Shown here: one piece after another, positions 48,576-58,029 of the stretch
Position numbering within the stretch: the stretch's first letter is position 1
Layout of the letters: every line of letters begins with the position of its first letter
Assembly: GCA_015654925.1 (NCBI GenBank)
Contig: JAATFX010000070.1
Span: 1-64,000 of the forward strand
DNA from: Enterobacterales bacterium
GTDB lineage: Bacteria > Pseudomonadota > Gammaproteobacteria > Enterobacterales > Enterobacteriaceae
Length of the DNA stretch: 64,000 nt
Reading direction: 5' to 3'
Translations under genes and position numbers: made by a program
Notes under the pieces: generated by a model
What the model was told of the DNA's origin: nothing
Database searches by the model: none
Seen by the model: the letters and a program-made list of their open reading frames with translations, nothing else

Positions 48576-49310
48576 ATGTTTGATTGGATTGTGGCTCCCG
48601 ATGCATGGTTGGCATTGGGAACACTAACTATTCTGGAAATCGTCCTTGGTATCGATAATATCATCTTTCTTTCCCTGGTCGTCGCCAAGCTGCCCCCGGC
48701 GCAACGGGCCAAAGCGCGCCGTCTGGGATTGTTCGGCGCCATGGTCATGCGGCTTTGCCTGCTGGCGTCCATTTCATGGGTGATACGTTTAACCTACCCG
48801 CTGTTTACCGTTTTCGATAACGAAATATCGATCCGAGACTTAATTCTGCTATTGGGAGGGATTTTTTTGATCTGGAAATCCTGCGGGGAAATCCACCAAA
48901 CCCTAGAAGGGGGCGAAGCCGAGCAAAACAGCAACGTGAGTTCCTTTATCGGCGCCATTACGCAGATCATGCTGCTGGACGTGATTTTCAGCCTGGACTC
49001 GGTGATTACCGCCGTCGGCTTATCGAATCATTTGTTTATCATGATGGCGGCAGTGGTGATTGCGGTAGGCGTAATGATGTTCGCCGCGCGGCCGATCGGC
49101 GAATTCGTCGCCCGCCATCCTTCCGTAAAAATGCTGGCGCTGACGTTCCTGATTTTAATCGGGTTTACTTTGATCCTGGAAAGCGTTGATGTTCACGTGC
49201 CCAAGGGCTACATTTATTTCGCGATGTTCTTTTCAATGGGTGTCGAGGCGCTGAATCTGATCAGAAATAAGAAAGTCGGTCGCGCCCGGCGGTCAGACCC
49301 CAAGGCTTAA
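48576..49310 (+). CDS. ygdQ: TerC-family inner-membrane protein YgdQ
   Basis: A 244-residue membrane protein of the TerC/UPF0053 family, with seven or so hydrophobic segments. The paired acidic motifs typical of the family are intact: [19 protein letters not shown] near the N-terminus and [17 protein letters not shown] in the middle. Relatives handle metal ions (for example manganese export in TerC-like proteins), but the role of YgdQ is not proven. TTG 48567 is an in-frame alternative; ATG 48576 matches the family start. Upstream of ygdR. Confidence 0.93.
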   Translation: MFDWIVAPDAWLALGTLTILEIVLGIDNIIFLSLVVAKLPPAQRAKARRLGLFGAMVMRLCLLASISWVIRLTYPLFTVFDNEISIRDLILLLGGIFLIWKSCGEIHQTLEGGEAEQNSNVSSFIGAITQIMLLDVIFSLDSVITAVGLSNHLFIMMAAVVIAVGVMMFAARPIGEFVARHPSVKMLALTFLILIGFTLILESVDVHVPKGYIYFAMFFSMGVEALNLIRNKKVGRARRSDPKA

Positions 49311-49324
49311 GACGGATGAGACTG

Positions 49325-49543
49325 ATGAAAAAATACCTAATGCTGATCTCGGCGGTGGCATTGGCCGGCATGTTGTCGGGCTGCGCCAGCGATTATGTCA
49401 TGGCGACCAAAGACGGCCGGATGATCTTGACGCAAGGCAAACCCGAACTGGATAAAACCACCGGTTTGATTCGTTACACCGACGAGCGCGGCAATGAAAT
49501 GCAGATTAACGGTAACGATGTATCGCAGATGATCGAACGCTGA
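49325..49543 (+). CDS. ygdR: DUF903 lipoprotein YgdR
   Basis: A 72-residue small lipoprotein with signal peptide and lipobox LSGC, then [20 protein letters not shown] and the [13 protein letters not shown] end typical of YgdR. The frame opens at 49316, but ATG 49325 ([13 protein letters not shown]) matches the family in length and start. Paralog of ygdI at 20.6 kb; the two share the DYVxxTxDGR pattern. Follows ygdQ by 14 bases and is followed by a terminator. Confidence 0.94.
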   Translation: MKKYLMLISAVALAGMLSGCASDYVMATKDGRMILTQGKPELDKTTGLIRYTDERGNEMQINGNDVSQMIER

Positions 49544-49624
49544 TTATTCATCGGCCAGATTAACAAAACATACTTCACCCGCCCATTTTGCGCTTTTCCC
49601 CGCGGCCTGGCTTGGTTATAGTCA

Positions 49625-49657
49625 GATCAGGCGGCGCTTGACAACGCCTGATCTTTT
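49625..49657 (+). terminator. Terminator after ygdR
   Basis: GATCAGGCG (49625-49633) pairs with CGCCTGATC (49645-49653) around an 11-base loop, followed by TTTT. It lies between ygdR and tas and probably ends the ygdQ-ygdR transcript. Confidence 0.7.
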
Positions 49658-49680
49658 CAGACACTAAGGAACCAGCCTCA

Positions 49681-50721
49681 ATGCATTATCACCGTATTCC
49701 CCATAGTTCTCTTGAAGTCAGCGTCTTGGGTTTGGGCACCATGACCTTTGGCGAACAAAACAGTGAGGCCGAGGCCCATGCGCAACTGGATCACGCCGTT
49801 GCCGCCGGGGTGAATCTTATCGACACGGCTGAAATGTATCCGGTGCCGCCGCGGCCCGAGACCCAGGGGCTGACGGAAACCTATATCGGTAATTGGCTCA
49901 AGCGGCACGGCCAGCGCGAAAAAATCATCTTGGCCAGTAAAGTGGCGGGGCCCTCCCGCGGCAACGACGCGGGCATCCGGCCGCAGCAAATTCTCGATCG
50001 CAAAAATATCCGCATAGCGCTCGAAGCCAGCCTGCAACGTCTGAATACCGATTATCTCGATCTCTATCAGGTCCATTGGCCGCAGCGCGCCACCAACTGT
50101 TTCGGGAAGCTTAATTACCAGTACACCGACGAAAAGCTGGTGGTGACCATCCTGGAAACGCTGGAGGCCCTTACCGAGCAGGTACGCGCCGGCAAGATCC
50201 GCTATCTGGGCATTTCCAACGAGACGCCTTGGGGCGCCATGCGCTATTTGCAACTGGCCGAAAAACACGATCTGCCGCGTATCGTCACGGTGCAAAATCC
50301 CTACAGCCTGCTAAACCGCAGTTTTGAAGTGGGCATGGCCGAAATCAGCCAATTCGAGGGATTGGAACTGCTGGCTTACTCCAGCCTGGCGTTCGGTACG
50401 CTGACCGGCAAGTATCTGAACGGCGCCCGTCCCGCCGGCGCCCGCAATACGCTGTTTAGCCGGTTTACCCGCTACAGCGCGCCCCACACCCAGCAGGCGA
50501 TCGCCGAATATGTGGCGCTGGCCGAGCGTTATGGGCTGGACCCGGCGCAGATGGCGCTGGCATTTGTGCGCCAGCAGCCGTTTGTGGCTTCCACCCTGCT
50601 TGGGGCGACATCCCTGGAACAACTGCAAACCAACCTGGACAGCCTGGATCTCACCCTGAACGAAGAGATTATCGGCGAGCTGGAAAAAATCCATCAGCGC
50701 TTTACCATCCCGGCCCCCTGA
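49681..50721 (+). CDS. tas: Aldo/keto reductase Tas
   Basis: A 346-residue NADP(H)-dependent aldo/keto reductase of the Tas type, named for suppression of tyrosine auxotrophy in starved E. coli. The catalytic aspartate and tyrosine are in LIDTAEMYP; VASKVAGPSR-like LASKVAGPSR, DLYQVHWPQR and IRYLGISNETPWG are conserved, and the cofactor-binding end is ASTLLGATSLEQLQTNL. The length equals that of E. coli Tas. Convergent with lplT. Confidence 0.97.
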   Translation: MHYHRIPHSSLEVSVLGLGTMTFGEQNSEAEAHAQLDHAVAAGVNLIDTAEMYPVPPRPETQGLTETYIGNWLKRHGQREKIILASKVAGPSRGNDAGIRPQQILDRKNIRIALEASLQRLNTDYLDLYQVHWPQRATNCFGKLNYQYTDEKLVVTILETLEALTEQVRAGKIRYLGISNETPWGAMRYLQLAEKHDLPRIVTVQNPYSLLNRSFEVGMAEISQFEGLELLAYSSLAFGTLTGKYLNGARPAGARNTLFSRFTRYSAPHTQQAIAEYVALAERYGLDPAQMALAFVRQQPFVASTLLGATSLEQLQTNLDSLDLTLNEEIIGELEKIHQRFTIPAP

Positions 50722-50784
50722 TCCCCGTTCCGCGCTTGTTAGCCCGTCCGGTCCGGCCATGGCGGCCGGATAAGGATCGCAGCG

Positions 50785-51990
50785 TCAGGACCTGGTGGCC
50801 CTGCTCCGGGTGGTCCACCACAGCAGCACAATCGCCGCTGAAAACAGTACGCCGAAACCTATGCCGATGACGACGGCGGTGGCGCCCAATTTTACCACCA
50901 GCGAATAAAGCCCGAGCATCAGCAGCATGGCGATGTTCTCGCCAAAGTTCTGCACCGAGATGGCATTGCCCGCCCCCACGCTCTCTTTGCCGCGCTGTTG
51001 CAGCAGAGCGTTCAGCGGCACGATAAAAAAGCCGCCGAGGATGCCAATCAGCGCCAGCAGCATATAGGACGGCAACAGATGGTGTTGCAGGCTCAACGCC
51101 ACCACCACCAGGCCCAGCAGGATACCGGCCGGCATGCAGCGCCGCGCCGTTTCCAGCCGCACCAGCTTGGCAGCCGCGCCCGCGCCGAACACGATACCCA
51201 CCGCCACCATGGCGTTGAGCGTGGTCGGGGTGGCGTTATCCATGATACCCAGCGCCACCGGCACCCATAGCACCAACAGGAAGCGCAGCGTCACCCCCGC
51301 CCCCCAGAACAGGCTGGTGCCGATAATCGAAAAACGGGTTTCGCCATTGCGCCAGAGCAGGCGGCAGGCGGACGCAAAGCCGCCAACCATGCGCACCGGA
51401 TTCCAGGAGTCGGCGCGTCTGGCGGCCGGCAACTGCGGAATGAACACATTGGCCACCACCGCCACGCCGAAGGTCAGGGCGCACACCGCCAGCGCCATGC
51501 CCACGTGCCAGTCCGCCAGTACGCCGCCGGCCACCGAACCGATCAGAATGGCGGCAATGGTGGAGGCTTCAATCAGGCCGTTGGCCTTTACCAATTGCCC
51601 GCCGTGGGTTAATTCCCCCAGGATGCCGTATTTGGCCGGCGAGTAGGCGGCGGCGCCGACGCCCACCAGGCAATACCCGAGAAAGGGATTAAAGCCGAAA
51701 CAGATAATCAGCGCGCCCGCCAGCTTCAGGCTATTGGCCGCCATCATGACCCGGCCTTTGGCGAAATTATCGGCGAATTGCCCGACAAAGGGCGCCAGCA
51801 CGATATAGGCGCCCACGAACAGCATTTGCAGCACCGGCTGGCTCCAGGCCGGATAGTCCTGCTGCTTGATCAGCGCCAGGGTGGCGAAAAGCAGCGCATT
51901 ATCCCCAAAAGCCGAAAAGAACTGGGCGCACATAACCGCCATCATGGGCCGGGACAATAGGTTCGCCGGGGCGGTTTGGGTTTGGTTCAT
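50785..51990 (-). CDS. lplT: Lysophospholipid transporter LplT
   Basis: A 401-residue MFS-type inner-membrane flippase that brings lysophospholipids, mainly lysophosphatidylethanolamine, to the inner leaflet for re-acylation by Aas. Family features: [20 protein letters not shown] at the N-terminus, [19 protein letters not shown], and [20 protein letters not shown]. It overlaps the end of aas by 4 bases (ATGA), so translation is coupled. A G+C hairpin (TCCGGCC/GGCCGGA, 50751-50769) is in the gap to tas. Confidence 0.97.
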   Translation of the reverse strand: MNQTQTAPANLLSRPMMAVMCAQFFSAFGDNALLFATLALIKQQDYPAWSQPVLQMLFVGAYIVLAPFVGQFADNFAKGRVMMAANSLKLAGALIICFGFNPFLGYCLVGVGAAAYSPAKYGILGELTHGGQLVKANGLIEASTIAAILIGSVAGGVLADWHVGMALAVCALTFGVAVVANVFIPQLPAARRADSWNPVRMVGGFASACRLLWRNGETRFSIIGTSLFWGAGVTLRFLLVLWVPVALGIMDNATPTTLNAMVAVGIVFGAGAAAKLVRLETARRCMPAGILLGLVVVALSLQHHLLPSYMLLALIGILGGFFIVPLNALLQQRGKESVGAGNAISVQNFGENIAMLLMLGLYSLVVKLGATAVVIGIGFGVLFSAAIVLLWWTTRSRATRS

Positions 51991-54143
51991 TCCTGGTTCT
52001 CCGGGGTATCAGCCATTTTTTTCAGCGCGACGAAATCGGGCTTGCCGCTGCCCAATAGGGGAAGTTCTTCAACATGGCGGATATCGCGCGGCACCGAGAT
52101 CTCCGGAATGCCGTCCTGGCGCGCCTGCTGCAACAGCCGGTCGCGGGTCAGTCCGGCGTCGGTGGTGAAAAGCACCAGGCCTTCCCCCTTGGCGTTATCG
52201 CTTTTGGCTGCGGCGCCGTGCCGGGCGTCGGGGGATACTTTGGTCGCCAGCTGTTCCACGCTTTCCAGCGAAACCATTTCTCCGGCCAGCTTGGCAAAGC
52301 GTTTGACCCGTCCCTGGATCGCGCAAAAGCCCTGGTCGTCGAGAGTGACGATATCCCCGGTGTCATACCAGCCCGCTTCTTTTACCCCCGCCCCGTTATC
52401 GGCGGCCGGGGTTTCCAGTACGCCGGGATGCTCGACCCGCAGGTAACCCTTCATGATATTCGGTCCGCGCAATTGCAACTGCCCGCCCCGTTCGATGCCC
52501 TGCACCGGTATCAGCCGCGCCTGCATGCCCGGCAGGATCAGGCCGACGGTATGCACTTTCGCCGCCATGGGGACATTAATGGCCACCACCGGCGCGCATT
52601 CGGTCACGCCGTAGCCTTCCAGAATGCGGATGCCGAATTTGTCCTGCCAGAGCACGCGGGTATTTTCCGAGAGCTTTTCCGCGCCGGCCACCACATAACG
52701 CACCCGGGCGAAATCATATTGATGGGCCATCCGCCCATATTGCGCGAGGAAGGTGGAGGTACCGAACAAGACGGTGCAGTTCTGATCGTAAACCAGCTCC
52801 GGAATGACCCGGTAGTGCAGCGGGCTGGGATAAAGCAGCACCCGCGCCCCGGTCAACAACGGCGCAAATAACCCGACGGTCAGGCCGAACGCATGAAACA
52901 GCGGCAGCGCGGAAAGAAATTTGTCCCGTGGGGTAAAATCCGCCACCGCGCGGATTTGTTCGATATTGGCCAGGATACTGTCATGGGAGTGCACTACGCC
53001 TTTGGGCGTGCCTTCCGAACCGGACGTAAACAGCACCAGCGCGCTGTCGTCGGGCCGCTGCGCCAGCTCCGCGCGGGCCGGAAAACACAGATGGCGGATA
53101 ATCCACAGCTTATCCGCCAGCGTTACCGTGTCCTTGAGATCCTCCAGAAAAACCCAGTCCACCCCGCCGACTTCAATCGGCAGCGCGGTCAGTTTGGCTT
53201 TATCCAGGAACTGGCGCGAACTGACGATGGTCTTTATGCCGGCGGCCTTGACGGCGTTGCTGATGCCGTTTGCGCCGGCGGTGTAATTGAGCAACGCCGG
53301 AATCCGCCCGCGCAGTCCCGCCCCCAGAATAACTGCGGCGGAGATGGTGGCATTGGGCAGCAGCAATCCCACGTGTTCTCCCGGGGCGGTGAAACGCTCC
53401 AGGATACGGCTCACGCCCAGGGTTTTTTTCAACAATCCGCGATAGCTGTCCGCGCTAAAAGCGATATCCTCGATGCAGGGCTTGGAGGCGCCGTAGCGCC
53501 ATGCCGCCGCCAATAGCGCCTGATAAAGGGTTTGCCGCGGTCTGGACGCCATGCGGGCATTCATCATGATGCGGTGCAGGTTTTCACCGGCGATACGGCG
53601 GCGATCGCGCGCGCGCGGGGCCAGGGGCATCGGCAGGCTGACCGGCTTTTGCAGATGAATGGTGATTTTCGGGAACCAGTGGCGCTTAATAATGCCGCCC
53701 ATGCGGCTAAACGGCGTCAGTTCCGGCCCATCAAGCCAGACGGGCACCACGGTGGCGCCGGAGCGGGACGCGACAAACGCCGCGCCGTCATAGATTTTCA
53801 TTAGCGAACCGGTAACGGTAATCCGCCCTTCGGGAAATACCACCACCGGCCGGCCGTGGCCGATATATTTGATTAATTGCTTGATGCTGAGCGGCTTGGT
53901 GGGGTCCATGGGCAGGATATCCACGTAGCGTTTCACCGCGCGCATATACCAGGCGTCGGTAATAGTTGAATAAATGGCGAACACCGGTTTTACCGGCAGG
54001 AAAATCGCCAGCAGGATACCATCGAGAAAGGAGACGTGGTTGGGGGTAATCATGACTTTCGGTTGGCGCAAGACCTCGGGATCGCCGATGACTTCCACCC
54101 GGTAAAGTAGCCGGAACAGTTGGCGCAAGACTGAAAAAAGCAT
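51987..54143 (-). CDS. aas: 2-acyl-GPE acyltransferase / acyl-ACP synthetase Aas
   Basis: A bifunctional inner-membrane enzyme that re-acylates lysophospholipids with acyl-ACP. The 718 residues have an N-terminal PlsC-type acyltransferase domain (His36 and Asp41 in [19 protein letters not shown]) and a C-terminal AMP-forming synthetase domain ([41 protein letters not shown]). The frame opens at 54236, but ATG 54143 matches the family start and has AAGGAG 7 bases upstream. Confidence 0.97.
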   Translation of the reverse strand: MLFSVLRQLFRLLYRVEVIGDPEVLRQPKVMITPNHVSFLDGILLAIFLPVKPVFAIYSTITDAWYMRAVKRYVDILPMDPTKPLSIKQLIKYIGHGRPVVVFPEGRITVTGSLMKIYDGAAFVASRSGATVVPVWLDGPELTPFSRMGGIIKRHWFPKITIHLQKPVSLPMPLAPRARDRRRIAGENLHRIMMNARMASRPRQTLYQALLAAAWRYGASKPCIEDIAFSADSYRGLLKKTLGVSRILERFTAPGEHVGLLLPNATISAAVILGAGLRGRIPALLNYTAGANGISNAVKAAGIKTIVSSRQFLDKAKLTALPIEVGGVDWVFLEDLKDTVTLADKLWIIRHLCFPARAELAQRPDDSALVLFTSGSEGTPKGVVHSHDSILANIEQIRAVADFTPRDKFLSALPLFHAFGLTVGLFAPLLTGARVLLYPSPLHYRVIPELVYDQNCTVLFGTSTFLAQYGRMAHQYDFARVRYVVAGAEKLSENTRVLWQDKFGIRILEGYGVTECAPVVAINVPMAAKVHTVGLILPGMQARLIPVQGIERGGQLQLRGPNIMKGYLRVEHPGVLETPAADNGAGVKEAGWYDTGDIVTLDDQGFCAIQGRVKRFAKLAGEMVSLESVEQLATKVSPDARHGAAAKSDNAKGEGLVLFTTDAGLTRDRLLQQARQDGIPEISVPRDIRHVEELPLLGSGKPDFVALKKMADTPENQE

Positions 54144-54213
54144 GCCATCTCCTTGTAGAATATTTATGGTCGCTGGCAACAGGTGCAATGGCCGGGATAT
54201 GCCCGCCGCTGCA

Positions 54214-54936
54214 TTATGCCGGTTTTCCCTGGCCAAATGCCGCCAGCGGCCTGATCTGCCGACCCTGGCCGGTAAAATTGCCCGGCGCCAGCCACTCGCT
54301 CAACGCCTGCCCGACGGCCGCCCATTCGCCATCGACGATGGAATACCAGCAGGTATCCCGGTTGCGGCCTTTGGCGACGATAGCCTGGCGAAAGGTGCCC
54401 TCGAATTGGAACCCCAGCCGTTTGGCCGCCCGGTTGGACGCCAGGTTCAAGCTGTGGCATTTCCATTCGCAGCGCCGGTACTTCAGGGTATCGAAGGTAT
54501 ATCCCAACAGCAGGAAAATCGCCTCGGTACCGCAGGCGGAGCGTTTCATCAATGGCGACCAATTGACCCAGCCTATTTCCAGTACGCCATTGACCGGGTC
54601 GATGCGCATTAAAGCCACCGAACCGACCGCCTTGCCGGTGGACAAATCCACCACGGCGAAATGCAGCGTATCGGCGGATGACGCATTGGCGGCGATCAAC
54701 GCGTCGCATTCCCGCGGCGTCGCGGGCCGGTTAGCGGATAAGTAGGTCCAGTCGCGTCCGTCATCAATACTATGCCAGGCGTCGAACAGCGCCGGGCTGT
54801 GAACCAGCGCCAACGGCTCCAGGCGGCAAAACCGGCCCGTCAACGCCACTTTTTGCGCCATGGCGCGCGGCCGCCAGTCCGGCAGCGCCGCGCCGACGGG
54901 CTGACCAAACTCATTGACCACATTTGCTTTATCCAT
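54214..54936 (-). CDS. GNAT acetyltransferase, RimJ/RimL type
   Basis: A 240-residue GNAT-family N-acetyltransferase. Recognisable elements are [11 protein letters not shown] at the start, [20 protein letters not shown] and [20 protein letters not shown] (acetyl-CoA-binding strand and loop), then [26 protein letters not shown], typical of RimJ/RimL-like enzymes. The substrate is unknown. E. coli has no gene here: aas is followed directly by the omrA/omrB region. It lies upstream of aas on the same strand with a 70-base gap. Confidence 0.85.
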   Translation of the reverse strand: MDKANVVNEFGQPVGAALPDWRPRAMAQKVALTGRFCRLEPLALVHSPALFDAWHSIDDGRDWTYLSANRPATPRECDALIAANASSADTLHFAVVDLSTGKAVGSVALMRIDPVNGVLEIGWVNWSPLMKRSACGTEAIFLLLGYTFDTLKYRRCEWKCHSLNLASNRAAKRLGFQFEGTFRQAIVAKGRNRDTCWYSIVDGEWAAVGQALSEWLAPGNFTGQGRQIRPLAAFGQGKPA

Positions 54937-55141
54937 AATGAAGCCCCCAGACGGTTTTACAGGTGACCGGCTAAACCAGCGCCGCCGCTGCGAATTGAGC
55001 GCAGCCAGCGAGCGGTGCCGCCGCAGGCGCCAGTGACAAAAGGACGGCCAATGGGATTTGTCATCAAGCTCAACTGCTTAACAGTAACGTTAGCTTAACA
55101 TGGGATAAATGCGTCGATGAGGGCAATAGTAAAAGGCAGGC

Positions 55142-55233
55142 AAAAAAAACCTACGCATCCGCGTAGGTTGGTGCAACTGAAATGGTTTCAACACAAAAAG
55201 TATGTTGATTTCTCACCAATCAATACCTCTGGG
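55142..55233 (-). ncRNA. omrA: OmrA/OmrB-type small RNA (single copy)
   Basis: On the minus strand the RNA begins CCCAGAGGTATTGATTGG TGAGA, identical to the 5' seed of E. coli OmrA as I remember it, and ends TTGCACCAACC followed by the terminator stem ACCTACGC/GCGTAGGT and eight Ts. The middle (about 55165-55210) differs. It is 92 bases, against 88 for E. coli OmrA, and lies between aas and galR as in E. coli. OmrA/B are OmpR-induced and repress outer-membrane protein and curli regulator mRNAs. Only one copy is present, where E. coli has two in tandem. The remaining gap, 54937-55141, shows nothing definite. Confidence 0.92.
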
Positions 55234-55446
55234 AATACATACTCTATAGACCGTTACTTGATTAAACTACCGCATAATCGCAAGATTACCGCTCGAAATG
55301 AAACCAACTGTAAAATTTACCCCATGATTAATTCCGTCCGGCAATTCATGGCATTCAACCGCTAATTTCCAATAATAGCGGCTCGATCACCAAACCTGTG
55401 CGCCAGCGCCTTGCATCGGGGGGGCTTTTCCGTAAAACTTATGAAT

Positions 55447-55458
55447 GTAAACGATTAC
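55447..55458. promoter_or_regulatory. GalR/GalS-type operator upstream of galR
   Basis: GTAAACGATTAC is a near-perfect palindrome matching the core of gal operators. It lies 22 bases upstream of the galR start, suggesting autoregulation or GalS control. Motif evidence. Confidence 0.6.
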
Positions 55459-55480
55459 CCTAAGAGAGCTTAAAAGCGAT

Positions 55481-56485
55481 ATGGCCACCATTAAGGATGT
55501 AGCTAAACTGGCGGGTGTATCTGTCGCCACAGTCTCGCGCGTTATCAATAATTAACCCAAAGCCAGCGTTACATCGCGCCAGGCGGTGCTCGGCGCCATG
55601 GAAGAGCTGCAATATCACCCCAACGCCAACGCCCGAGCGCTGGCCCAGCAATCCACCGAAACGCTGGGACTTATCGTATCCGACGTATCCGACCCATTTT
55701 TCGGCGCCATGGTTAAGGCCGTGGAACAGGTGGCTTACCGCACCGGCAACTTTTTGCTGATTGGCAACGGTTATCATATCCTCGATAAAGAACGGCAGGC
55801 CATCGAACAATTGATTCGCCATCGCTGCGCGGCGCTGGTGGTGCATGCGCAGATGATCCCGGAAGCGGAACTGAACGCGCTGATGGCACATATCCCGGGC
55901 ATGGTATTGATTAACCGCATTTTACCCGACTATGCCAATCGCTGCGTTGCCCTTGACGATCGCTACGGCGCCTGGCTGGCGACCCGCCACCTGATTCAAC
56001 AGGGCCACCGGCGCATTGCCTTTATCTGCTCAAGCCATCCCATATCGGACAGTACCGATCGGTTGCAGGGTTACCTGGACGGCCTGCGCGATCATCATAT
56101 CGAGGTTGACGATAAGCTGATCGCCTATGGGGAACCCGACGAAGTGGGCGGAGAGCAAGCCATTACCGATCTGTTGGGGCGCGGGCGCAACTTCACCGCC
56201 ATCGCCTGTTACAACGATTCCATGGCCGCCGGGGCCATGGCGGTATTAAGCGACAACGGCATCGAGGTGCCCGAGGATATTTCGCTGGTGGGTTTTGACG
56301 ATGTCCTGATCTCCCGTTACCTGCGTCCGCGGCTGACCACCATCCGGTATCCGGTGGTGGCGATGGCCACCCAGGCGGCGCAGTTGGCGCTGGCGCTGGC
56401 CAACGGCGATCCGCTGCCGGAGGTGACCAATACGTTCAGCCCTACCCTGGTACGGCGTCATTCGGTCGCCCCGCCGCAGTCGTGA
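55481..56485 (+). pseudogene. galR: Galactose repressor GalR, interrupted by a stop at codon 25
   Basis: A LacI-family repressor frame of 334 codons. It starts MATIKDVAKLAGVSVATVSR VINN, the expected helix-turn-helix, but codon 25 (55553-55555) is TAA, where E. coli GalR has Ser in NNSPKAS; one base change from TCA would give it. The frame then continues intact (YHPNANARALAQQSTETLGL, GNFLLIGNGYH, VACYNDSMAAG-like IACYNDSMAAGAMAV, RPRLTTIRYP) to 56485. The stop falls inside the DNA-binding domain, so normal GalR cannot be made. Restart at ATG 55598 would give only the sugar-binding domain. Either a recent pseudogene or a sequencing error. It is convergent with the next gene, 4 bases apart. Confidence 0.9.
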
Positions 56486-56489
56486 GCGC

Positions 56490-56951
56490 TCAGCCGGCGG
56501 GTAACCGGTACAAATGCACCGGCAGGGCGGGATATTCGATGCCGTCCCCCATAGGCTCCCAGCCGTAACGTTCATAATAACCGCTGAACGTGGCGTATAA
56601 ATAGAGATTGGCAAAGCCGGCCCGGCGGCTGAAATCGATGGTAAACCGCTGCAGCTCCCGTCCCAGGCCCTTGCCCCGCTGTCTTTCATCCACATACAGC
56701 GCCGCCAGCCACGGCGTCAGATCCTGGCGGGTCAATAGATCGCAGCGCCACAGGCCGACGGTGCCCGCCGGCTGCCCATCGTCGAGGGCGATAAAGGTAA
56801 TGGGAAGCCCTTCGCGGCGCAGGCTGCTGTCGACAATCGCGGCATAAAATTCCCGGCTGGCGCCGTGGCCAAAGGCCTGCCATAGCCAATCGGTCACCTG
56901 GTGCCGATGTTCGGGGCAATCGGCCAGCGGAACAATCACCCGCGCCATCAT
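56490..56951 (-). CDS. GNAT acetyltransferase
   Basis: A 153-residue GNAT-family protein: ARVIVPLADCPEHR at the start, FIALDDGQPAGTVGLWRCDL, the acetyl-CoA loop WLAALYVDERQRGKGLGREL (R/Q-x-x-G-x-G/A pattern RGKGLG), and NLYLYATFSGYYERYGWEPM near the end. The substrate is unknown. The frame is open from a TTG at 57035, but ATG 56951 has GAGG 8 bases upstream and gives a normal domain. Not present at this position in E. coli. Confidence 0.85.
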   Translation of the reverse strand: MMARVIVPLADCPEHRHQVTDWLWQAFGHGASREFYAAIVDSSLRREGLPITFIALDDGQPAGTVGLWRCDLLTRQDLTPWLAALYVDERQRGKGLGRELQRFTIDFSRRAGFANLYLYATFSGYYERYGWEPMGDGIEYPALPVHLYRLPAG

Positions 56952-57143
56952 TCGGACCGCCTCGCCAAAAGAGGCGCCGATAAAAACCAAATACCTGCCA
57001 TTTCTTTTATCTCCCACATAAGTAACGGGCCGCAACTTAACGATGTTTTATTTTTTAACATTATTTTTTAATTTTACCGTTGGCGCGGGTTCAGGGTAGG
57101 GATATTATGCAACCCACCACTTTCCATTAACATAAAAATCACC

Positions 57144-57950
57144 ATGTCGTTTCATTCACCTAAAGAAGTTGCAGCAATTGCCGTGCAAACCGGCGTGACC
57201 AAAAGCCGCGCCCCGCTGCCCTATTTACTGGTGCTAGGCTGCCTGGCCGGCGCGTATATCGCAATCGGGTTTATGCTTGATATCCATGTGACCGCCAGCC
57301 TGCCGGCCGATTGGGGATCGTTCGGCGTCTTTTTAGGCGCGTCGGTATTCCCGGTAGGCCTGGTGCTGACCCTAATTGCCGGCGGCGAACTGCTGACGGG
57401 TAATATGATGACGTTGCCCATCGCCTGGCTGGCGCGGCAGATCTCTTTTATGTCGCTGATACGCAATTGGTTTTGGATAACCGTCGCCAATTTTGCCGGC
57501 AGTATTATTATTGCCTGGTTTTTCGGCCACGTGCTTGGCCTGACCGAAGGCGCCTTCCTGGCCAAAACCGTCGCCACCGCCCAGGCAAAAATCTCCGCTG
57601 ATTTCCTGCACGCTTTTATTTCCGGCATCGGCTGTAACTGGCTGGTCAGTCTGGCGGTATGGCTGGCCTATAGCGGCAAAGACGTGGCGAGCAAAATCCT
57701 GGGCATCTGGTTCCCCATCATGGCGTTTGTGGATTTAGGTTTCCAGCACGTGGTGGCCAATATGTTCGTGATCCCCGCGGCGATTTTTGCCGGCCAGGCG
57801 ACGTGGGCGCAATATTGGGGCAATTTCCCGGGCGTATTTCTCGGCAACGCCGCCGGCGGCGCCATTTTTGTCGCCCTGGTTTATTATATCGCCTACCGCC
57901 CGATGGCGCAGGAAACCCGCCAGGCGCTGGCGGCGCAGACCAAGGCCTGA
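57144..57950 (+). CDS. Formate/nitrite transporter family channel
   Basis: A 268-residue inner-membrane protein of the FNT (FocA/NirC) family, whose members are pentameric channels for formate, nitrite, lactate or hydrosulfide. Six membrane segments are apparent. Signature elements: ELLTGNMMTLPIAW at 82-95, GIGCNWLVSLAVWLA at 161-175 and the central histidine in GFQHVVANMF (His202). No formate lyase or nitrite reductase gene is nearby, so the anion cannot be assigned. The ATG lacks a clear ribosome site. It lies between galR and lysA, where E. coli has nothing comparable. Confidence 0.9.
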   Translation: MSFHSPKEVAAIAVQTGVTKSRAPLPYLLVLGCLAGAYIAIGFMLDIHVTASLPADWGSFGVFLGASVFPVGLVLTLIAGGELLTGNMMTLPIAWLARQISFMSLIRNWFWITVANFAGSIIIAWFFGHVLGLTEGAFLAKTVATAQAKISADFLHAFISGIGCNWLVSLAVWLAYSGKDVASKILGIWFPIMAFVDLGFQHVVANMFVIPAAIFAGQATWAQYWGNFPGVFLGNAAGGAIFVALVYYIAYRPMAQETRQALAAQTKA

Positions 57951-58029
57951 GTCCGGGCCACGCCGCGCAGGGCTGAACCAGCATGGGCAGCGGCGTCCGC
58001 TGCCGCTGCCCCGGTAATTAACCGCACGA

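Noticed and set aside
55117-55365. 82-residue plus-strand frame over the OmrA-type RNA
   Set aside because: It runs antisense through the sRNA and its terminator; the amino-acid sequence looks random.
57983-58011. G+C hairpin between the FNT gene and lysA as a terminator
   Set aside because: A stem (GGGCAGCGG/CCGCTGCCC) exists, but there is no T run on either strand, so I do not call it.
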